Part shown: piece after piece, positions 32,850 through 42,611 of the stretch
How positions within the stretch are numbered: the first letter of the stretch is position 1
Layout of the letters: every line of letters starts with the position of its first letter
Assembly: GCF_004345645.1 (NCBI RefSeq)
Contig: NZ_SLWS01000001.1
Location: 584,714 to 648,713 of the forward strand
Direction: 5' to 3'
DNA: 64,000 bases
Source of the DNA: Actinocrispum wychmicini
Lineage (GTDB): Bacteria; Actinomycetota; Actinomycetes; Mycobacteriales; Pseudonocardiaceae
The notes under the pieces: model-generated
What the model was told of the DNA's origin: nothing
What the model saw: only the letters and a program-made list of their open reading frames with translations
The model's database searches: none
Position numbers and translations under genes: made by a program

Positions 32850-33545
32850 TTATCGCTGTTCGTCCGACTCGCCATCAGACGGCTCGATCCACTCCGCTTC
32901 AACGGGTTTCTGCTCTTCCGCCTCGTGATCCGTGACGGCGACCAGCGCGGGACGCAGCGTGCGCTCGCCGAACCGGTAGCCGCGGCGCAGCACCGCGGTG
33001 ACCGTCGGGCCGGACACGTCCGAGGACGTACCGTGCTGCACCGCCTCGTGCACGGCCGGGTCGAACGGTTCGTTCTCGTGTCCGAACGGTTCGAGTCCGA
33101 CTCGTTGCACAGTCGCGATCAGCTTGTCCGCCACCGACTTGAACGCGCCGGTCAGGTCGCCGTGCGCGGCCGCCCGCTCGATGTCGTCGAGCACACCCAG
33201 CAGTTCCGAGGCCACCGACGCCTTGGCGTTGGCGATGACGCCTTCCCGGTCGCGGTCCACCCGCTTGCGGTAGTTGGCGTACTCCGCCTGCAGCCGCTGC
33301 AGGTCCGCGGTGCGCTCGTCGAGTTGGGCCTGCAGCAGGGCCTCCCCGAGGATCTCGGCCTCGATCGGCGGCTGCGCCGCTGGCGCCTCGCCGTCCACGA
33401 CGGCGCCCGCCTCGTCGGCGGGCACCTCCTCGGCGGCCTCGGGCACTGACCGGACCTCCCCACTCTCGGGGTCTATCCGGCGACGGTCGCGCACGACCAC
33501 ACGCGGCTCCTCACCGGTTCCGTTGGTGGGTTGCTGGTCAGTCAC
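32850..33545 (-). CDS. grpE: Nucleotide exchange factor GrpE
   Basis: The 231-aa protein has a long acidic, probably disordered N-terminus (~85 residues). The GrpE coiled coil follows ([25 protein letters not shown] is its core region) and then the beta-domain with [16 protein letters not shown] and [19 protein letters not shown]. It releases ADP from DnaK. It starts within the dnaK stop (ATGA overlap), so the two are translationally coupled. Confidence 0.96.
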   Translation of the reverse strand: MTDQQPTNGTGEEPRVVVRDRRRIDPESGEVRSVPEAAEEVPADEAGAVVDGEAPAAQPPIEAEILGEALLQAQLDERTADLQRLQAEYANYRKRVDRDREGVIANAKASVASELLGVLDDIERAAAHGDLTGAFKSVADKLIATVQRVGLEPFGHENEPFDPAVHEAVQHGTSSDVSGPTVTAVLRRGYRFGERTLRPALVAVTDHEAEEQKPVEAEWIEPSDGESDEQR

Positions 33546-35389
33546 TTCTTGTCGCCCTCGTCGACGATCTCGGCGTCAACCACGTCGTCCTGCGGCGGGG
33601 TCGACGACCCGGCCGAGCCGCCACCGGCGGCACCCTGGGCGGCGTTGGCGTTGGCGTACATGGCCTGGCCCATCGCCTGCGACTCCTGGGAGAGCTTCTC
33701 GACCGCGGCCTTGATCGTGGCCGTGTCCTCGCCCTTGAGCGCCTCGTTGGCCTCGGCGATCGCGGCGGTGACCTTCTCCTTGGCGTCCGCCGGGACCTTG
33801 TCCTCGTTGTCCTTCAAGAACTTCTCGGTCTGGTACACCAGCGTCTCGGCCTGGTTGCGGGTGTCGGCCTCGTCGCGGCGGCGCTTGTCCTCCTCCGCGT
33901 GCGCCTCGGCGTCCTTGACCATCCGGTCGATGTCCTCCTTGGGCAGCGCCGAGCCGCCGGTGATGGTCATCGACTGCTCCTTGCCGGTGCCCAGGTCCTT
34001 CGCGGACACGTGCACGATGCCGTTCGCGTCGATGTCGAAGGTGACCTCGATCTGCGGCACGCCACGCGGCGCCGGCGGCAGTCCGGTCAGGTCGAACGTG
34101 CCGAGCTTCTTGTTGTGCACGGCGAACTCGCGCTCACCCTGGAACACCTGGATGCCCACGGTGGTCTGGTTGTCGTCGGCGGTGGAGAAGATCTCCGAAC
34201 GCTTGGTCGGGATGGTCGTGTTCCGCTCGATCAGCTTGGTGAACACGCCGCCCTTGGTCTCGATGCCGAGCGACAGCGGGGTCACGTCGAGCAGCAGGAC
34301 GTCCTTGACCTCGCCCTTGAGCACACCGGCCTGCAGCGCGGCGCCGACGGCGACGACCTCGTCCGGGTTGACGCCCTTGTTCGGCTCCTTGCCGCCGAGC
34401 AGCTCCTTGACCAGGTCGGTGACGGCGGGCATCCGGGTGGAGCCGCCGACGAGCACCACGTGGTCGATGTCGGCGACGTTGATGCTGGCGTCCTTGATCA
34501 CGTTGTTGAACGGCGCCCGGGTGCGGTCCAACAGGTCCGTGGTGATCCGCATGAACTCCGCACGGGTCAGCGTCTCGTCCAGGAACAGCGGGTTCTTGTC
34601 CGCGTCCACCGTGATGTACGGCAGGTTGATGTTGGCGCTGCTCGAACTGGACAGCTCGATCTTCGCCTTCTCCGCGGCCTCCCGGATCCGCTGCAGCGCC
34701 ATCTTGTCCTTGGTCAGGTCGATGCCGCTGGACTGCTTGAACTTGTCCACCAGCCAGTCGACGATCCGCTGGTCCCAGTCGTCGCCACCGAGGTGGTTGT
34801 CACCGCTGGTCGCCCGGACCTCGACCACGCCGTCGCCGATCTCCAGCAGGGACACGTCGAACGTGCCGCCGCCGAGGTCGAAGACCAGGATGGTCTGCTC
34901 CTTCTCGCCCTTGTCCAGGCCGTACGCCAGGGCGGCCGCGGTCGGCTCGTTCACGATCCGCAGCACGTTCAGGCCGGCGATCTGGCCGGCTTCCTTGGTG
35001 GCCTGCCGCTGCGCGTCCTCGAAGTACGCGGGCACCGTGATCACCGCGTCGGTGATCTGCTCGCCCAGGTACGCCTCCGCGTCCCGCTTGAGCTTCATCA
35101 GTACCCGCGCGCTGATCTCCTGCGCGGTGTAGCTCTTGCCGTCGATCTGGGCGGTCTTCCAGTCGCTGCCGATGTGCCGCTTGACCGAACGGATGGTGCG
35201 GTCCACGTTGGTGACCGCCTGGTTCTTCGCCGGCTGTCCGACGAGCACCTCGCCGTTCTTGGCGAAGGCGACGATGGACGGGGTCGTCCGCGAACCCTCG
35301 GAGTTGGCGATGACCGTCGGCTCACCGCCTTCGAGAACGGCGACGACAGAGTTGGTCGTCCCCAGGTCGATGCCGACCGCTCGCGCCAT
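33542..35389 (-). CDS. dnaK: Chaperone DnaK (Hsp70)
   Basis: The 615-aa protein is a full Hsp70. The N-terminus [17 protein letters not shown] is the phosphate-1 motif, followed by [20 protein letters not shown], the adenosine motif [12 protein letters not shown] and the linker [19 protein letters not shown]. The substrate domain and a short C-terminal tail ending in GDKK complete it. ATG 35389 is chosen over the longer frame because GGAGG precedes it and the Hsp70 start aligns. Two HAIR sites lie upstream. It heads the heat-shock operon. Confidence 0.98.
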   Translation of the reverse strand: MARAVGIDLGTTNSVVAVLEGGEPTVIANSEGSRTTPSIVAFAKNGEVLVGQPAKNQAVTNVDRTIRSVKRHIGSDWKTAQIDGKSYTAQEISARVLMKLKRDAEAYLGEQITDAVITVPAYFEDAQRQATKEAGQIAGLNVLRIVNEPTAAALAYGLDKGEKEQTILVFDLGGGTFDVSLLEIGDGVVEVRATSGDNHLGGDDWDQRIVDWLVDKFKQSSGIDLTKDKMALQRIREAAEKAKIELSSSSSANINLPYITVDADKNPLFLDETLTRAEFMRITTDLLDRTRAPFNNVIKDASINVADIDHVVLVGGSTRMPAVTDLVKELLGGKEPNKGVNPDEVVAVGAALQAGVLKGEVKDVLLLDVTPLSLGIETKGGVFTKLIERNTTIPTKRSEIFSTADDNQTTVGIQVFQGEREFAVHNKKLGTFDLTGLPPAPRGVPQIEVTFDIDANGIVHVSAKDLGTGKEQSMTITGGSALPKEDIDRMVKDAEAHAEEDKRRRDEADTRNQAETLVYQTEKFLKDNEDKVPADAKEKVTAAIAEANEALKGEDTATIKAAVEKLSQESQAMGQAMYANANAAQGAAGGGSAGSSTPPQDDVVDAEIVDEGDKK

Positions 35390-35411
35390 TTCAATCCTCC
35401 TGGTATGTGTC

Positions 35412-35432
35412 CTTGAGCCTGTTGCGCTCAAG
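35412..35432. promoter_or_regulatory. HAIR operator 1 upstream of dnaK
   Basis: CTTGAGC (35412-35418) and GCTCAAG (35426-35432) are perfect inverted arms around a 7-base spacer. This is the HspR-associated inverted repeat pattern CTTGAGT-N7-ACTCAAG with one symmetric change. It lies 23-43 bases before the dnaK start. A TTGACT (minus strand, 35455-35460) could be the -35 box. Confidence 0.88.
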
Positions 35433-35466
35433 TCTGCTCCGAGAGGACTTTGCCAGTCAAACCAGA

Positions 35467-35487
35467 CTTGAGCGGATCCCGCTCAAC
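35467..35487. promoter_or_regulatory. HAIR operator 2 upstream of dnaK
   Basis: CTTGAGC (35467-35473) and GCTCAAC (35481-35487) flank a 7-base spacer, with one mismatch in the outer pair. Its centre is 55 bp from that of HAIR 1. Two sites at dnaK would let HspR bind cooperatively. Confidence 0.85.
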
Positions 35488-35537
35488 CTTCCTGACAAGG
35501 CCAACGAGCGTGCGTCCGGGTTTGTTCCCGACCCGGC

Positions 35538-36368
35538 TCAGCTGTAGTCAACGGTCACGTCGCCGCTGTTCGCCTGCAGTTCCATGACGGTCGAGGCATT
35601 GGGGTCGGTGGCCACGTTGACCCGTTGGTCGCCGCTGGACGTCGTGACCGACGTCTTGTACGGGGTGCCCTTCGGCACGTTGACCCGGATGTCCCCGCTG
35701 GACGCGGTCACCTTCACGTTCTGGCTGGCCGCCATGGTGAGCGTCACATCCCCGGACGAGCTCTGCACCGAGGTCTTCCCACTCAGTCCGGTGCCGACGA
35801 CGCTGCCCGACCGGGCGACGACCGTGGCGTCCCCCTTGACGTCAGTCAGCCGGACATCCCCCGAACTGGCCTCCACCACGGCCGACTGCCCGAGCCCGGA
35901 CAACTCCGCCCGCCCCGAACTGACCTTCACGGTGACCGGTCCGGCGACATCACGCACGGTGATGTTGCCGGAGCCGGCCTGCACCCCCACCTCCGACATG
36001 CCCGTCAGCTCGATCTCCCCCGACCCGACCTCCCCCATGACCTTGGCACCGGCGGCCAGGACCACGTCGTAGTCGATCGAGCAGTTGCGGATCTTGCAGT
36101 CCTCCAACACCAACGTGTCCCCCTCGAAGTGGGAGGTCTGCGCGGGCTTGTCGTTCTGGTAATACACCGTGCGGTGCACCCCCGGCTTCGCGCCGACACT
36201 GATGTGCACCCGGCCCGAACCGTTCTCGATCCGAACCGCCGACACCGTCTGCTGGACGGCGTTGTCGTCGCTGAACTGCTGCGACGCCACCCGGAAGCCG
36301 CACCCGGACAGCACCAGCGTGCCCACCCCGATCGCGCAGACCCCCACCACAACACGTCGACGAGACAT
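35538..36368 (-). CDS. DUF4097-type lipoprotein
   Basis: The 276-aa protein begins with a lipoprotein signal (RRRVVVGVCAIGVGTLVLSG before the lipidated Cys, lipobox LSGC). The rest is a repetitive beta-structure with many SSGD and GSG turns (VEASSGDVRLTD, VQSSSGDVTLTM, VTASSGDIRVNV), like the DUF4097/adhesin-type right-handed beta solenoid. It is anchored on the outer face of the membrane. Function is unknown. ATG 36368 has GGAGAG six bases upstream. It lies between clpB and dnaK on the same strand but its transcript probably starts on its own. Confidence 0.75.
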   Translation of the reverse strand: MSRRRVVVGVCAIGVGTLVLSGCGFRVASQQFSDDNAVQQTVSAVRIENGSGRVHISVGAKPGVHRTVYYQNDKPAQTSHFEGDTLVLEDCKIRNCSIDYDVVLAAGAKVMGEVGSGEIELTGMSEVGVQAGSGNITVRDVAGPVTVKVSSGRAELSGLGQSAVVEASSGDVRLTDVKGDATVVARSGSVVGTGLSGKTSVQSSSGDVTLTMAASQNVKVTASSGDIRVNVPKGTPYKTSVTTSSGDQRVNVATDPNASTVMELQANSGDVTVDYS

Positions 36369-36587
36369 TCCTGGCTCTCCGCTCATCAGCTCCGGTCCTT
36401 GACGCTCCGAAAACTACGAGCCAACGTCCGCGCGGGCATCGGGGACCACCCCGAACCCGACCCGGACCGCTGACCCTGAGTGGACCGTCAGCAAGGAACC
36501 TACGCATCAGGGCCGCGCACCGCCCTGGAGTTGGCTTCCGAACACCCGGGGGTGCTGCCCCTACCCCCGTTCGGCGCAACCGGGTAT

Positions 36588-36638
36588 GCCGGTCTCCAAG
36601 ACCTACCAACCCTGTGGATGGGGGTCTTGAAGACCGGC
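36588..36638 (-). terminator. Hairpin terminator after clpB
   Basis: GCCGGTCTCCAAGACC (36588-36603) pairs with GGTCTTGAAGACCGGC (36623-36638), giving a 16-bp stem with one mismatch and a 19-base loop. It lies three bases beyond the clpB stop. Each arm is itself nearly palindromic. No T-run follows, as is usual for this group. The rest of the 36387-36641 gap shows nothing recognisable. Confidence 0.7.
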
Positions 36639-36641
36639 CAA

Positions 36642-39230
36642 CTACTGCTGGGCGCCGGCGACCTGGAGGCGGGCTCCGTCGTCAGTGGTGTCGACGACCA
36701 CCTTGTCGCCGTCGCGGATCGCTCCGGACAGCAGTTTCCTCGCCAGTTCGTCGCCGATGGCCGAGGCCACCAGGCGACGCAGTGGACGGGCGCCGTAGAT
36801 CGGGTCGAACCCGTTGAGGGCCAACCAGTCGCGGGCGGTCGGCGTGACTTCCAGGGTCAGCCGGCGTTGGGCCAGGCGCTCGCCGAGCCGGGCGACCTGG
36901 ATGTCCACAATGGTGGTGAGCTCCTCGGTGGCGAGCTGGTGGAAGACCACCACGTCGTCCAGCCGGTTCAGGAACTCCGGCTTGAAATGGCGTTGCACCA
37001 CCGCGAGCACCGCGTCCTTGCGCTGCTGCTCGGTCAGGGTCGCGTCGGCGATCGCCGCGGAGCCCAGGTTCGAGGTCAGCACCAGGATCGTGTTGCGGAA
37101 GTCGACCGTGCGGCCTTGGCCGTCGGTCAGGCGGCCGTCGTCGAGCACCTGCAACAGCACGTCGAACACGTCCGGGTGGGCCTTCTCCACCTCGTCCAGC
37201 AGGACCACGCTGTACGGCCGGCGCCGCACCGACTCGGTGAGCTGGCCGCCCTGGTCGTAGCCGACATACCCGGGTGGGGCGCCGACCAGGCGGGCCACGG
37301 AGTGTTTCTCCGCGTACTCGCTCATGTCGATCCGGATCATCGCGCGCTCGTCGTCGAACAGGAACTCCGCCAACGCTTTCGCCAGCTCGGTCTTGCCGAC
37401 CCCGGTGGGGCCGAGGAACAGGAACGACCCGGTGGGCCGGTCAGGGTCGGCGACTCCGGCGCGGCTGCGCCGGACCGCGTCGGACACCACCCGGACCGCC
37501 TCGGCCTGGCCGACCACGCGCTGGGTCAGCGAGTCCTCCATCCGCAGCAGCTTGGCGGTCTCGCCCTCCAGGAGCCGGCCGGCCGGGATCCCGGTCCACG
37601 CGGACACGACGTCGGCCACGTCGTCCGGGCCGACTTCCTCCTTCAGCATCACCGATTCGGTCTTGGTGGACTCGGTCGCGACCGACAAGTCCTTCTCCAG
37701 CGCCGGAATCCGGCCGTACCGCAGTTCCGCGGCCCGCCCGAGGTCACCGTCGCGCTCGGCCCGCTCGGACTCGCCGCGCAACTGCTCCAGCTGTTCCTTC
37801 AGGCCACGGACCTTGTCGATGGAGCCCTTCTCGTTCTGCCACCTGGCAGTCAGCGCGGACAGTTCCTCCCGCTTCTCGGCCAGTTCGGCGCGCAACGCGG
37901 CCAGGCGTTGCTTCGACGCCGCGTCCTCTTCCTTGGCCAGCGCCATCTCCTCGATCTCCAGCCGGCGCACGGCCCGTTCGACCGTGTCGATCTCGACCGG
38001 CCGGGAGTCGATCTCCATCCGCAGCCGGGAGGCGGCCTCGTCGATCAGGTCGATCGCCTTGTCCGGCAGGAATCGCGCGGTGATGTACCTGTCCGACAAC
38101 GACGCCGCGGCCACCAGCGCCGCGTCTGTGATCCGGACGCCGTGATGCACCTCGTAGCGTTCCTTCAGGCCGCGCAGAATCCCGATGGTGTCCTCAATGG
38201 ACGGTTCGCCGACGAGCACCTGCTGGAAGCGGCGCTCCAGCGCCGGGTCCTTCTCGATGTGCTCGCGGTACTCGTCCAATGTGGTCGCGCCGACCATCCG
38301 CAGCTCGCCACGGGCCAGCATCGGCTTGATCATGTTGCCGGCGTCCATCGCGCCCTCGCCGGTCGCGCCCGCGCCGACGATCGTGTGCAACTCGTCGATG
38401 AACGTGACGACCTGCCCGGCCGAGTCGGTGATCTCCTTCAGGACCGCCTTCAGCCGCTCCTCGAACTCGCCACGGTACTTCGCGCCGGCGACCATCGAAC
38501 CCAGGTCGAGGGACACGACGCGCTTGCCGCGCAACGACTCCGGCACGTCACCGGCGACGATCCGCTGGGCGAGGCCCTCCACGATGGCGGTCTTGCCGAC
38601 ACCGGGCTCGCCGATCAGCACCGGGTTGTTCTTGGTCCGTCGCGACAGCACCTGCACGACCCGCCGGATCTCGGCGTCCCGCCCGATCACCGGGTCCAGG
38701 TCGCCGGCACGGGCCTGCGCGGTCAGGTCGACGCCGTACTTCTCCAGCGCCTGATACGTCCCCTCGGGGTCGGGCGAGGTCACCCGGGAGGAGCCGCGGA
38801 CCTTCGTGAACGCCTCCCGCAGCGCGTCCGGGGTGGCGCCGTGCCGACGCAGCAGGTCGCCGACCTGGCCGCGCTCGGCCGCGAGGCCCCAGAGCACATG
38901 CTCGGTCGAGACGTACTCGTCGCCCATCTCGGTCGCGAGCTTCTGCGCCTGCTGCAGCGACCGGCCCGCCTCCGCGTTCAGCTGGGGCGCCGACACGGTC
39001 GCCCCCGTCGCCGACGGCAGGCCGGCGGTGATCTGCTCCAGGTCCTTGCGCACGACCCCGGGGTCGGCGCCGACGTTGGTCAGCAGCGGAGCCGTCAACC
39101 CGTCGCCCTGCGCCAGCAGTGCGGCCAGCAGATGTGCCGGCGTTATGTCCGGGTTTCCGGCCACGGTCGCGGCCTGCTGCGCCGCGGAGACCGCCTGTTG
39201 GGTCTTCGTGGTCGGGTTGAAAGCGTCCAT
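36642..39230 (-). CDS. clpB: Disaggregase ClpB (Hsp104)
   Basis: The 862-aa protein is a complete ClpB. It has the N-domain (residues 1-~145), first AAA+ module with Walker A GEPGVGKT at 207-214, and the long coiled-coil middle domain (~400-530, [20 protein letters not shown]). The second AAA+ module has Walker A GPTGVGKT at 607-614, with sensor and arginine-finger segments and the C-terminal D2 small domain. With DnaK-DnaJ-GrpE it rescues aggregated proteins. A HAIR site 76-97 bases upstream places it under HspR control. Start ATG has GAGGTGAGGG immediately upstream. Confidence 0.97.
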   Translation of the reverse strand: MDAFNPTTKTQQAVSAAQQAATVAGNPDITPAHLLAALLAQGDGLTAPLLTNVGADPGVVRKDLEQITAGLPSATGATVSAPQLNAEAGRSLQQAQKLATEMGDEYVSTEHVLWGLAAERGQVGDLLRRHGATPDALREAFTKVRGSSRVTSPDPEGTYQALEKYGVDLTAQARAGDLDPVIGRDAEIRRVVQVLSRRTKNNPVLIGEPGVGKTAIVEGLAQRIVAGDVPESLRGKRVVSLDLGSMVAGAKYRGEFEERLKAVLKEITDSAGQVVTFIDELHTIVGAGATGEGAMDAGNMIKPMLARGELRMVGATTLDEYREHIEKDPALERRFQQVLVGEPSIEDTIGILRGLKERYEVHHGVRITDAALVAAASLSDRYITARFLPDKAIDLIDEAASRLRMEIDSRPVEIDTVERAVRRLEIEEMALAKEEDAASKQRLAALRAELAEKREELSALTARWQNEKGSIDKVRGLKEQLEQLRGESERAERDGDLGRAAELRYGRIPALEKDLSVATESTKTESVMLKEEVGPDDVADVVSAWTGIPAGRLLEGETAKLLRMEDSLTQRVVGQAEAVRVVSDAVRRSRAGVADPDRPTGSFLFLGPTGVGKTELAKALAEFLFDDERAMIRIDMSEYAEKHSVARLVGAPPGYVGYDQGGQLTESVRRRPYSVVLLDEVEKAHPDVFDVLLQVLDDGRLTDGQGRTVDFRNTILVLTSNLGSAAIADATLTEQQRKDAVLAVVQRHFKPEFLNRLDDVVVFHQLATEELTTIVDIQVARLGERLAQRRLTLEVTPTARDWLALNGFDPIYGARPLRRLVASAIGDELARKLLSGAIRDGDKVVVDTTDDGARLQVAGAQQ

Positions 39231-39306
39231 CCCTCACCTCAGTACACGTGGTTGCGCCGCTGCCCAGCTTCCCGCATGGGCCGTCCCTGTGCTCAACGTC
39301 AGAAAA

Positions 39307-39327
39307 GTTGAGTCTGTTCCGCTCAAC
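39307..39327. promoter_or_regulatory. HAIR operator upstream of clpB
   Basis: GTTGAGT (39307-39313) and GCTCAAC (39321-39327) flank the 7-base spacer CTGTTCC, fitting the HspR operator with one mismatch. It is centred about 87 bases before the clpB start. It ties clpB to the dnaK operon in one heat-shock regulon. Confidence 0.85.
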
Positions 39328-39355
39328 CCAGTTTCACTCACATGTACCAACGCCG

Positions 39356-39419
39356 TTGTCCACACAACCGGCCAAGTTGTCCACAAACCGCAGGTCGCTA
39401 TCCACAGTACGGTGGACAA
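39356..39419. promoter_or_regulatory. Cluster of DnaA-box-like 9-mers
   Basis: TTGTCCACA occurs at 39356-39364 and 39377-39385, and CTATCCACA at 39398-39406, all on the plus strand. The starts are exactly 21 bp apart, two helical turns. An inverted near-match GGTGGACAA lies at 39411-39419. TTGTCCACA is the DnaA-box form common in high-GC actinomycetes. The cluster lies between clpB and the next gene; no dnaA, dnaN or rpmH is nearby, so it is probably not oriC. Confidence 0.6.
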
Positions 39420-39649
39420 TGGAACAAATGGTCGCATCCGACAGCGCCGGGCAAGCGGCCGTCCGGGTGGACTGCCCTCGCCCAGGGTGACGGGTCCCGC
39501 CCGCGCGGCGAAAGACCGGGCACGCAGGTCCACCCGCTCGGCCGCCCCAACGGGCCGCCCCGGTGCGGCGACGAGCAGGTGATCCGCCGAGCCGAGACGC
39601 GCGGGGCCCGTGATCTCCTGTTCCGGCCACCGACCGCTACCCTCATCGG
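39420..39649. other. Rest of the clpB/39650 intergenic region, nothing recognised
   Basis: The 419-bp gene-free stretch 39231-39649 holds the clpB promoter with its HAIR site and the DnaA-box cluster in its first half. In 39420-39649 no gene, RNA, strong hairpin or promoter was recognised. The open frames crossing it have no family signal. Confidence 0.5.
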
Positions 39650-40342
39650 GTGGGCTTCCCCTCTTGGGTCTGGTTCGCCGTAGCCGCTCTGGCGGCTCTC
39701 GGTGGCGTCGCCCTGCTCGCGCGGGATCGTGCCGTCCGAACCTCGCGCAACCGGGAACGACGCCGGTGGGCCGCGTTGCGCGGCTGGCAGTTCACCGAGA
39801 CCGACCATGTGCTGCCCACCCAGTGGCAGGGCGGCGCGGTCGCCTACTACGGCGGGGGCAACGCGGCGGACGTCGTCGCAGGGTCCACGTTCACCGCCGA
39901 CGGGCGACGCCGCGTCTACGTCTTCGACCTGGACAACGGCGGCCGGGTCAGCGCGGTCATCGCGGCCGTCCAGTGCCGCCGCAAGCATCCTGTGGTCATC
40001 GAGCTGTGGTTGCCGAGCGTCCCGTTCGAGCAGGAGCACATGCCGGAGCTGCTCGGTCCGGTTGGCCAGCGGTACGCGTTCGTCTCCGACCTGGCCAAGG
40101 CCCGTGCCCTGATCACCCCGGACCTGGTGGACGCCGCCGAGGAGGTCGGGCCGGACGTGATGGTCGCCTGGATCGAGGACGGCTGGGTGCTGGCCGCCGC
40201 GCCGGTGAACGCGAACCCGTCCCGGCTGGAGCGGTTGCTGCGGTCGCTGGGTGAGGTCGCGGACGTGGTCGACCCGTTCGAGGACGACGCCCAGGACGGC
40301 ACCGCGCAGCTCCCACCCGGGCGACACGGCCAACAACAGTAG
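39650..40342 (+). CDS. Single-span membrane protein of unknown function
   Basis: The 230-aa protein has one N-terminal membrane helix ([19 protein letters not shown]) followed by a basic stretch ([14 protein letters not shown]). A soluble domain of ~190 residues with [17 protein letters not shown] and later [19 protein letters not shown] follows. The family is not recognised; the layout resembles DUF3137-like cytoplasmic domains. The gene at 41112 has the same plan (helix, basic segment, then L-x-x-x-x-GW), so they may be distant relatives. Start GTG 39650. It is followed by an SDR gene five bases away. Confidence 0.65.
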   Translation: MGFPSWVWFAVAALAALGGVALLARDRAVRTSRNRERRRWAALRGWQFTETDHVLPTQWQGGAVAYYGGGNAADVVAGSTFTADGRRRVYVFDLDNGGRVSAVIAAVQCRRKHPVVIELWLPSVPFEQEHMPELLGPVGQRYAFVSDLAKARALITPDLVDAAEEVGPDVMVAWIEDGWVLAAAPVNANPSRLERLLRSLGEVADVVDPFEDDAQDGTAQLPPGRHGQQQ

Positions 40343-40347
40343 GTGTG

Positions 40348-41115
40348 ATGCCGACTTCCCTTGTCACCGGCGCGACCGCCGGAATCGGCTTGTCGTTCGT
40401 GCGTCGACTCGCGCGTGAAGGTCACGACCTGGTGCTGGTCGCGCGCACGGAGCCCCGCCTGCACAGCGTGGCCGAGGAGATCCGCGCCGAGCACAGCGTC
40501 GACGTCGAGATACTGCCGGCGGACCTGTCCAGCGCCGAGGGGCGGCTGAAGGTCGAGCGGCGCCTGGCCGAGTCACCGGTCGACCTGCTGGTGAACAACG
40601 CCGGCTTCGGCACCCGCGGCCGGTTCGCCGAGGTCGACATCGACTGGCTGCAGAGCCAGTTGGACGTCAACGTCACCAGCGTCCTGCGGCTGACCCACGC
40701 GGCGCTGCCGGGCATGGTCGAGCGCGGCCGGGGCGCGGTGGTCAACGTCTCCAGCATCGCCGGATTCTTCCCCGGCACGGGTGCGACCTACGGCGCCTCG
40801 AAGGCCTGGGTGACCGCGTTCTCCGAAGGTCTCGCGGTCTCCCTGCAGGGCACGGGTGTGCGCGTCATCGCGCTGTGCCCGGGGTTCACGCACACCGAGT
40901 TCCACGCTCGCGCCGGCGACGACATCAGCACGATCCCCGACTTCCTGTGGCTCGACGCGGACCGGGTCGTGGCGGACTGCCTCAAGGACCTGGCGCACAG
41001 CCGGATCCGGTCCGTCCCAGGCGCGCAGTACAAGCTCGCGATCGGGCTGACGCGGCTGATCCCGTCGGCCCTGCTGCGTCGGATGGAGAGCAAGGGGAGC
41101 CGGGACCGCACGTGA
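40348..41115 (+). CDS. SDR-family dehydrogenase
   Basis: The 255-aa protein has the cofactor motif TGATAGIG, the structural motif NNAGFGTRG, catalytic Ser in [13 protein letters not shown] and the active pair in YGASK, so all classical SDR residues are present. It resembles the DltE/YqjQ-like group that acts on acyl or long-chain substrates. ATG 40348 is preferred over GTG 40345 on ribosome-site spacing. It sits between two small membrane-protein genes and overlaps the second by 4 bp (GTGA). Confidence 0.85.
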   Translation: MPTSLVTGATAGIGLSFVRRLAREGHDLVLVARTEPRLHSVAEEIRAEHSVDVEILPADLSSAEGRLKVERRLAESPVDLLVNNAGFGTRGRFAEVDIDWLQSQLDVNVTSVLRLTHAALPGMVERGRGAVVNVSSIAGFFPGTGATYGASKAWVTAFSEGLAVSLQGTGVRVIALCPGFTHTEFHARAGDDISTIPDFLWLDADRVVADCLKDLAHSRIRSVPGAQYKLAIGLTRLIPSALLRRMESKGSRDRT

Positions 41116-41615
41116 ACAACGGGTTATGGTGGCTGGTCGTCGTCTTCGTTGTCCTGGCGGTACTGGGTGCTGTCGCGATGCGGGCACGTAACCGCCAGAA
41201 GGACACGGCCTACACCACGCTCGCTCAGCAGTACGGCTGGCGATACCTTGCCGAGGATCCCCAGCTGCCGGCGCGGTTCACCGGTGAGCCGTTCGGCACG
41301 GGCCACTACCGCAAGGCGCGTTTCGTGCTGTCGGGCCAGTATCGCGGCTATCCGATGGTGGCGTTCGACTACAGCTTCTCCCCTCCTGGCGACGGCGAGG
41401 GAAGTTCGCCGACACACCGGTATTCGGTGGTCGTGCTGACCACCCGGCCGCCGACTCCGCAACTCGCCGCTCAGTTGCCGGCCAACCAACGGTTCGAGGG
41501 CGCCAGCCTGATCACGTGGATCAGGGGCCGGATGGACGCCACCAAGTTGATGGGGCTGTTGAACTCCACGTGTGACGCGCTCGACCAGGTGCCTCCGCAC
41601 CTCTGGCAGGGCTAA
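41112..41615 (+). CDS. Small membrane-anchored protein of unknown function
   Basis: The 167-aa protein has an N-terminal membrane helix ([18 protein letters not shown]) and a basic segment. A soluble domain starts [19 protein letters not shown] and contains [16 protein letters not shown], then [11 protein letters not shown]. The pattern of a small domain describing its own ligand in this way is common in actinobacterial DUF3137-like proteins; function unknown. It starts with GTG overlapping the SDR stop. It may be related to the 39650 product. Confidence 0.65.
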   Translation: MNNGLWWLVVVFVVLAVLGAVAMRARNRQKDTAYTTLAQQYGWRYLAEDPQLPARFTGEPFGTGHYRKARFVLSGQYRGYPMVAFDYSFSPPGDGEGSSPTHRYSVVVLTTRPPTPQLAAQLPANQRFEGASLITWIRGRMDATKLMGLLNSTCDALDQVPPHLWQG

Positions 41616-41633
41616 CGCCTAGGGTGGGGTCCT

Positions 41634-42188
41634 GTGCCCGTCGATCTGAACGCCCAGTCCGAACTCGCCCGCCTGATCACCGAACTGGCCGTGGTCCACG
41701 GCAAGGTGACCTTGTCCTCCGGCAAGGAGGCGGACTACTACATCGACCTGCGTCGGGCGACCCTGCATCACGCGGCCGCGCCCCTGATCGGGAAGTTGTT
41801 GCGGCAGCTGACGACCGACTGGGACTACGTGGCCGCGGGCGGTCTCACGCTCGGCGCCGACCCGGTCGCGTGCGCGATGATGCACGCCGCCGCGGCGGCC
41901 GGCGAGGTGCTGGACACGTTCGTGGTGCGCAAAGCCGCGAAGGAGCACGGCATGCAGCGCCGGATCGAGGGCATCGAGGTGGCCGGCCAGCGGGTGCTCG
42001 CGGTCGAGGACACCTCAACGACCGGCGGCAGCGTGCTCACCGCGGTCCAGGCCCTGCGCGAAGCGGGCGCGGACGTGGTGGGCGTGGCGACCGTGGTGGA
42101 CCGGGCGACCGGGGCGCGTGAGGCGATCGAGGCCGAGGGGCTTCGGTACCGGTCACTCCTCGGACTGGCCGATCTTGGTCTGATGTAG
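41634..42188 (+). CDS. pyrE: Orotate phosphoribosyltransferase
   Basis: The 184-aa protein has the PRPP-binding motif VLAVEDTSTTGGSVLTAVQ (~residues 120-138) and the substrate blocks LSSGKEADYYIDLRRATLH and GGLTLGADPVACAMM. It transfers phosphoribosyl from PRPP to orotate, making OMP in pyrimidine synthesis. Start GTG 41634 with GGGTGGGG upstream. As in mycobacteria, it lies apart from the main pyr operon, near clpB and a TrmH-like gene. Confidence 0.93.
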   Translation: MPVDLNAQSELARLITELAVVHGKVTLSSGKEADYYIDLRRATLHHAAAPLIGKLLRQLTTDWDYVAAGGLTLGADPVACAMMHAAAAAGEVLDTFVVRKAAKEHGMQRRIEGIEVAGQRVLAVEDTSTTGGSVLTAVQALREAGADVVGVATVVDRATGAREAIEAEGLRYRSLLGLADLGLM

Positions 42189-42242
42189 ATGGTGGAGCCC
42201 GCGCCACCGACAGAGCCGCGGCGGCAGCGGTAGGCTGATGCC

Positions 42243-42611
42243 GTGGCTGGGTTATTGGCCGACGTGGTGATGGCGGTGCACTTCCTCGCCCTGCTCTACA
42301 TCGGGCTGGGCGGGTTCTTGGCGTGGCGGTGGCCCAAGTCGATCTTCGTCCACCTGTTCTTCGCAGCCTGGGGCGTCGCGATCAACACGGTCCCTGGCCT
42401 GCTCTGCCCGCTGACCACGGCCCAGGACTACTTCCGGCACCAGCAGGGCCTGCCGTCGATGCCGGGTGGCTTCAACGAGTACTACATCTACGACCATCTG
42501 ATCCCGCGTAGCCTGTTGCCGGTGGTGGCAGTGTTGGCGGTGGTCGTTCTGGTCGTCTCGTACGCGGGCGCGTACATGCTGTGGCGTCGTCGCCGCGCTG
42601 TAGTCGCATGA
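42243..42611 (+). CDS. DUF2784 membrane protein
   Basis: The 122-aa protein matches DUF2784. It has four membrane helices, with the conserved PLTTAQDYFRHQQGLPSMPG loop between helices 2 and 3 and a helix ending in WRRRR. The family is widespread and uncharacterised. Start GTG 42243. It overlaps the TrmH-like gene by 4 bp, so the two are co-translated. Confidence 0.8.
   Translation: MAGLLADVVMAVHFLALLYIGLGGFLAWRWPKSIFVHLFFAAWGVAINTVPGLLCPLTTAQDYFRHQQGLPSMPGGFNEYYIYDHLIPRSLLPVVAVLAVVVLVVSYAGAYMLWRRRRAVVA

Noticed and set aside
33531..35132. 533-codon plus-strand frame opposite dnaK
   Set aside because: Ser/Arg-rich antisense shadow of a highly conserved chaperone.
36480..39311. 943-codon open frame on the plus strand opposite clpB
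   Set aside because: It is the antisense of a perfectly conserved ClpB with GC-rich third positions; its translation shows no family motif.
39356..39419. Replication origin (oriC) at the DnaA-box cluster
   Set aside because: Only three or four boxes, no AT-rich unwinding region, and none of dnaA, dnaN, recF, gyrB or rpmH nearby. Kept as a DnaA-site finding only.
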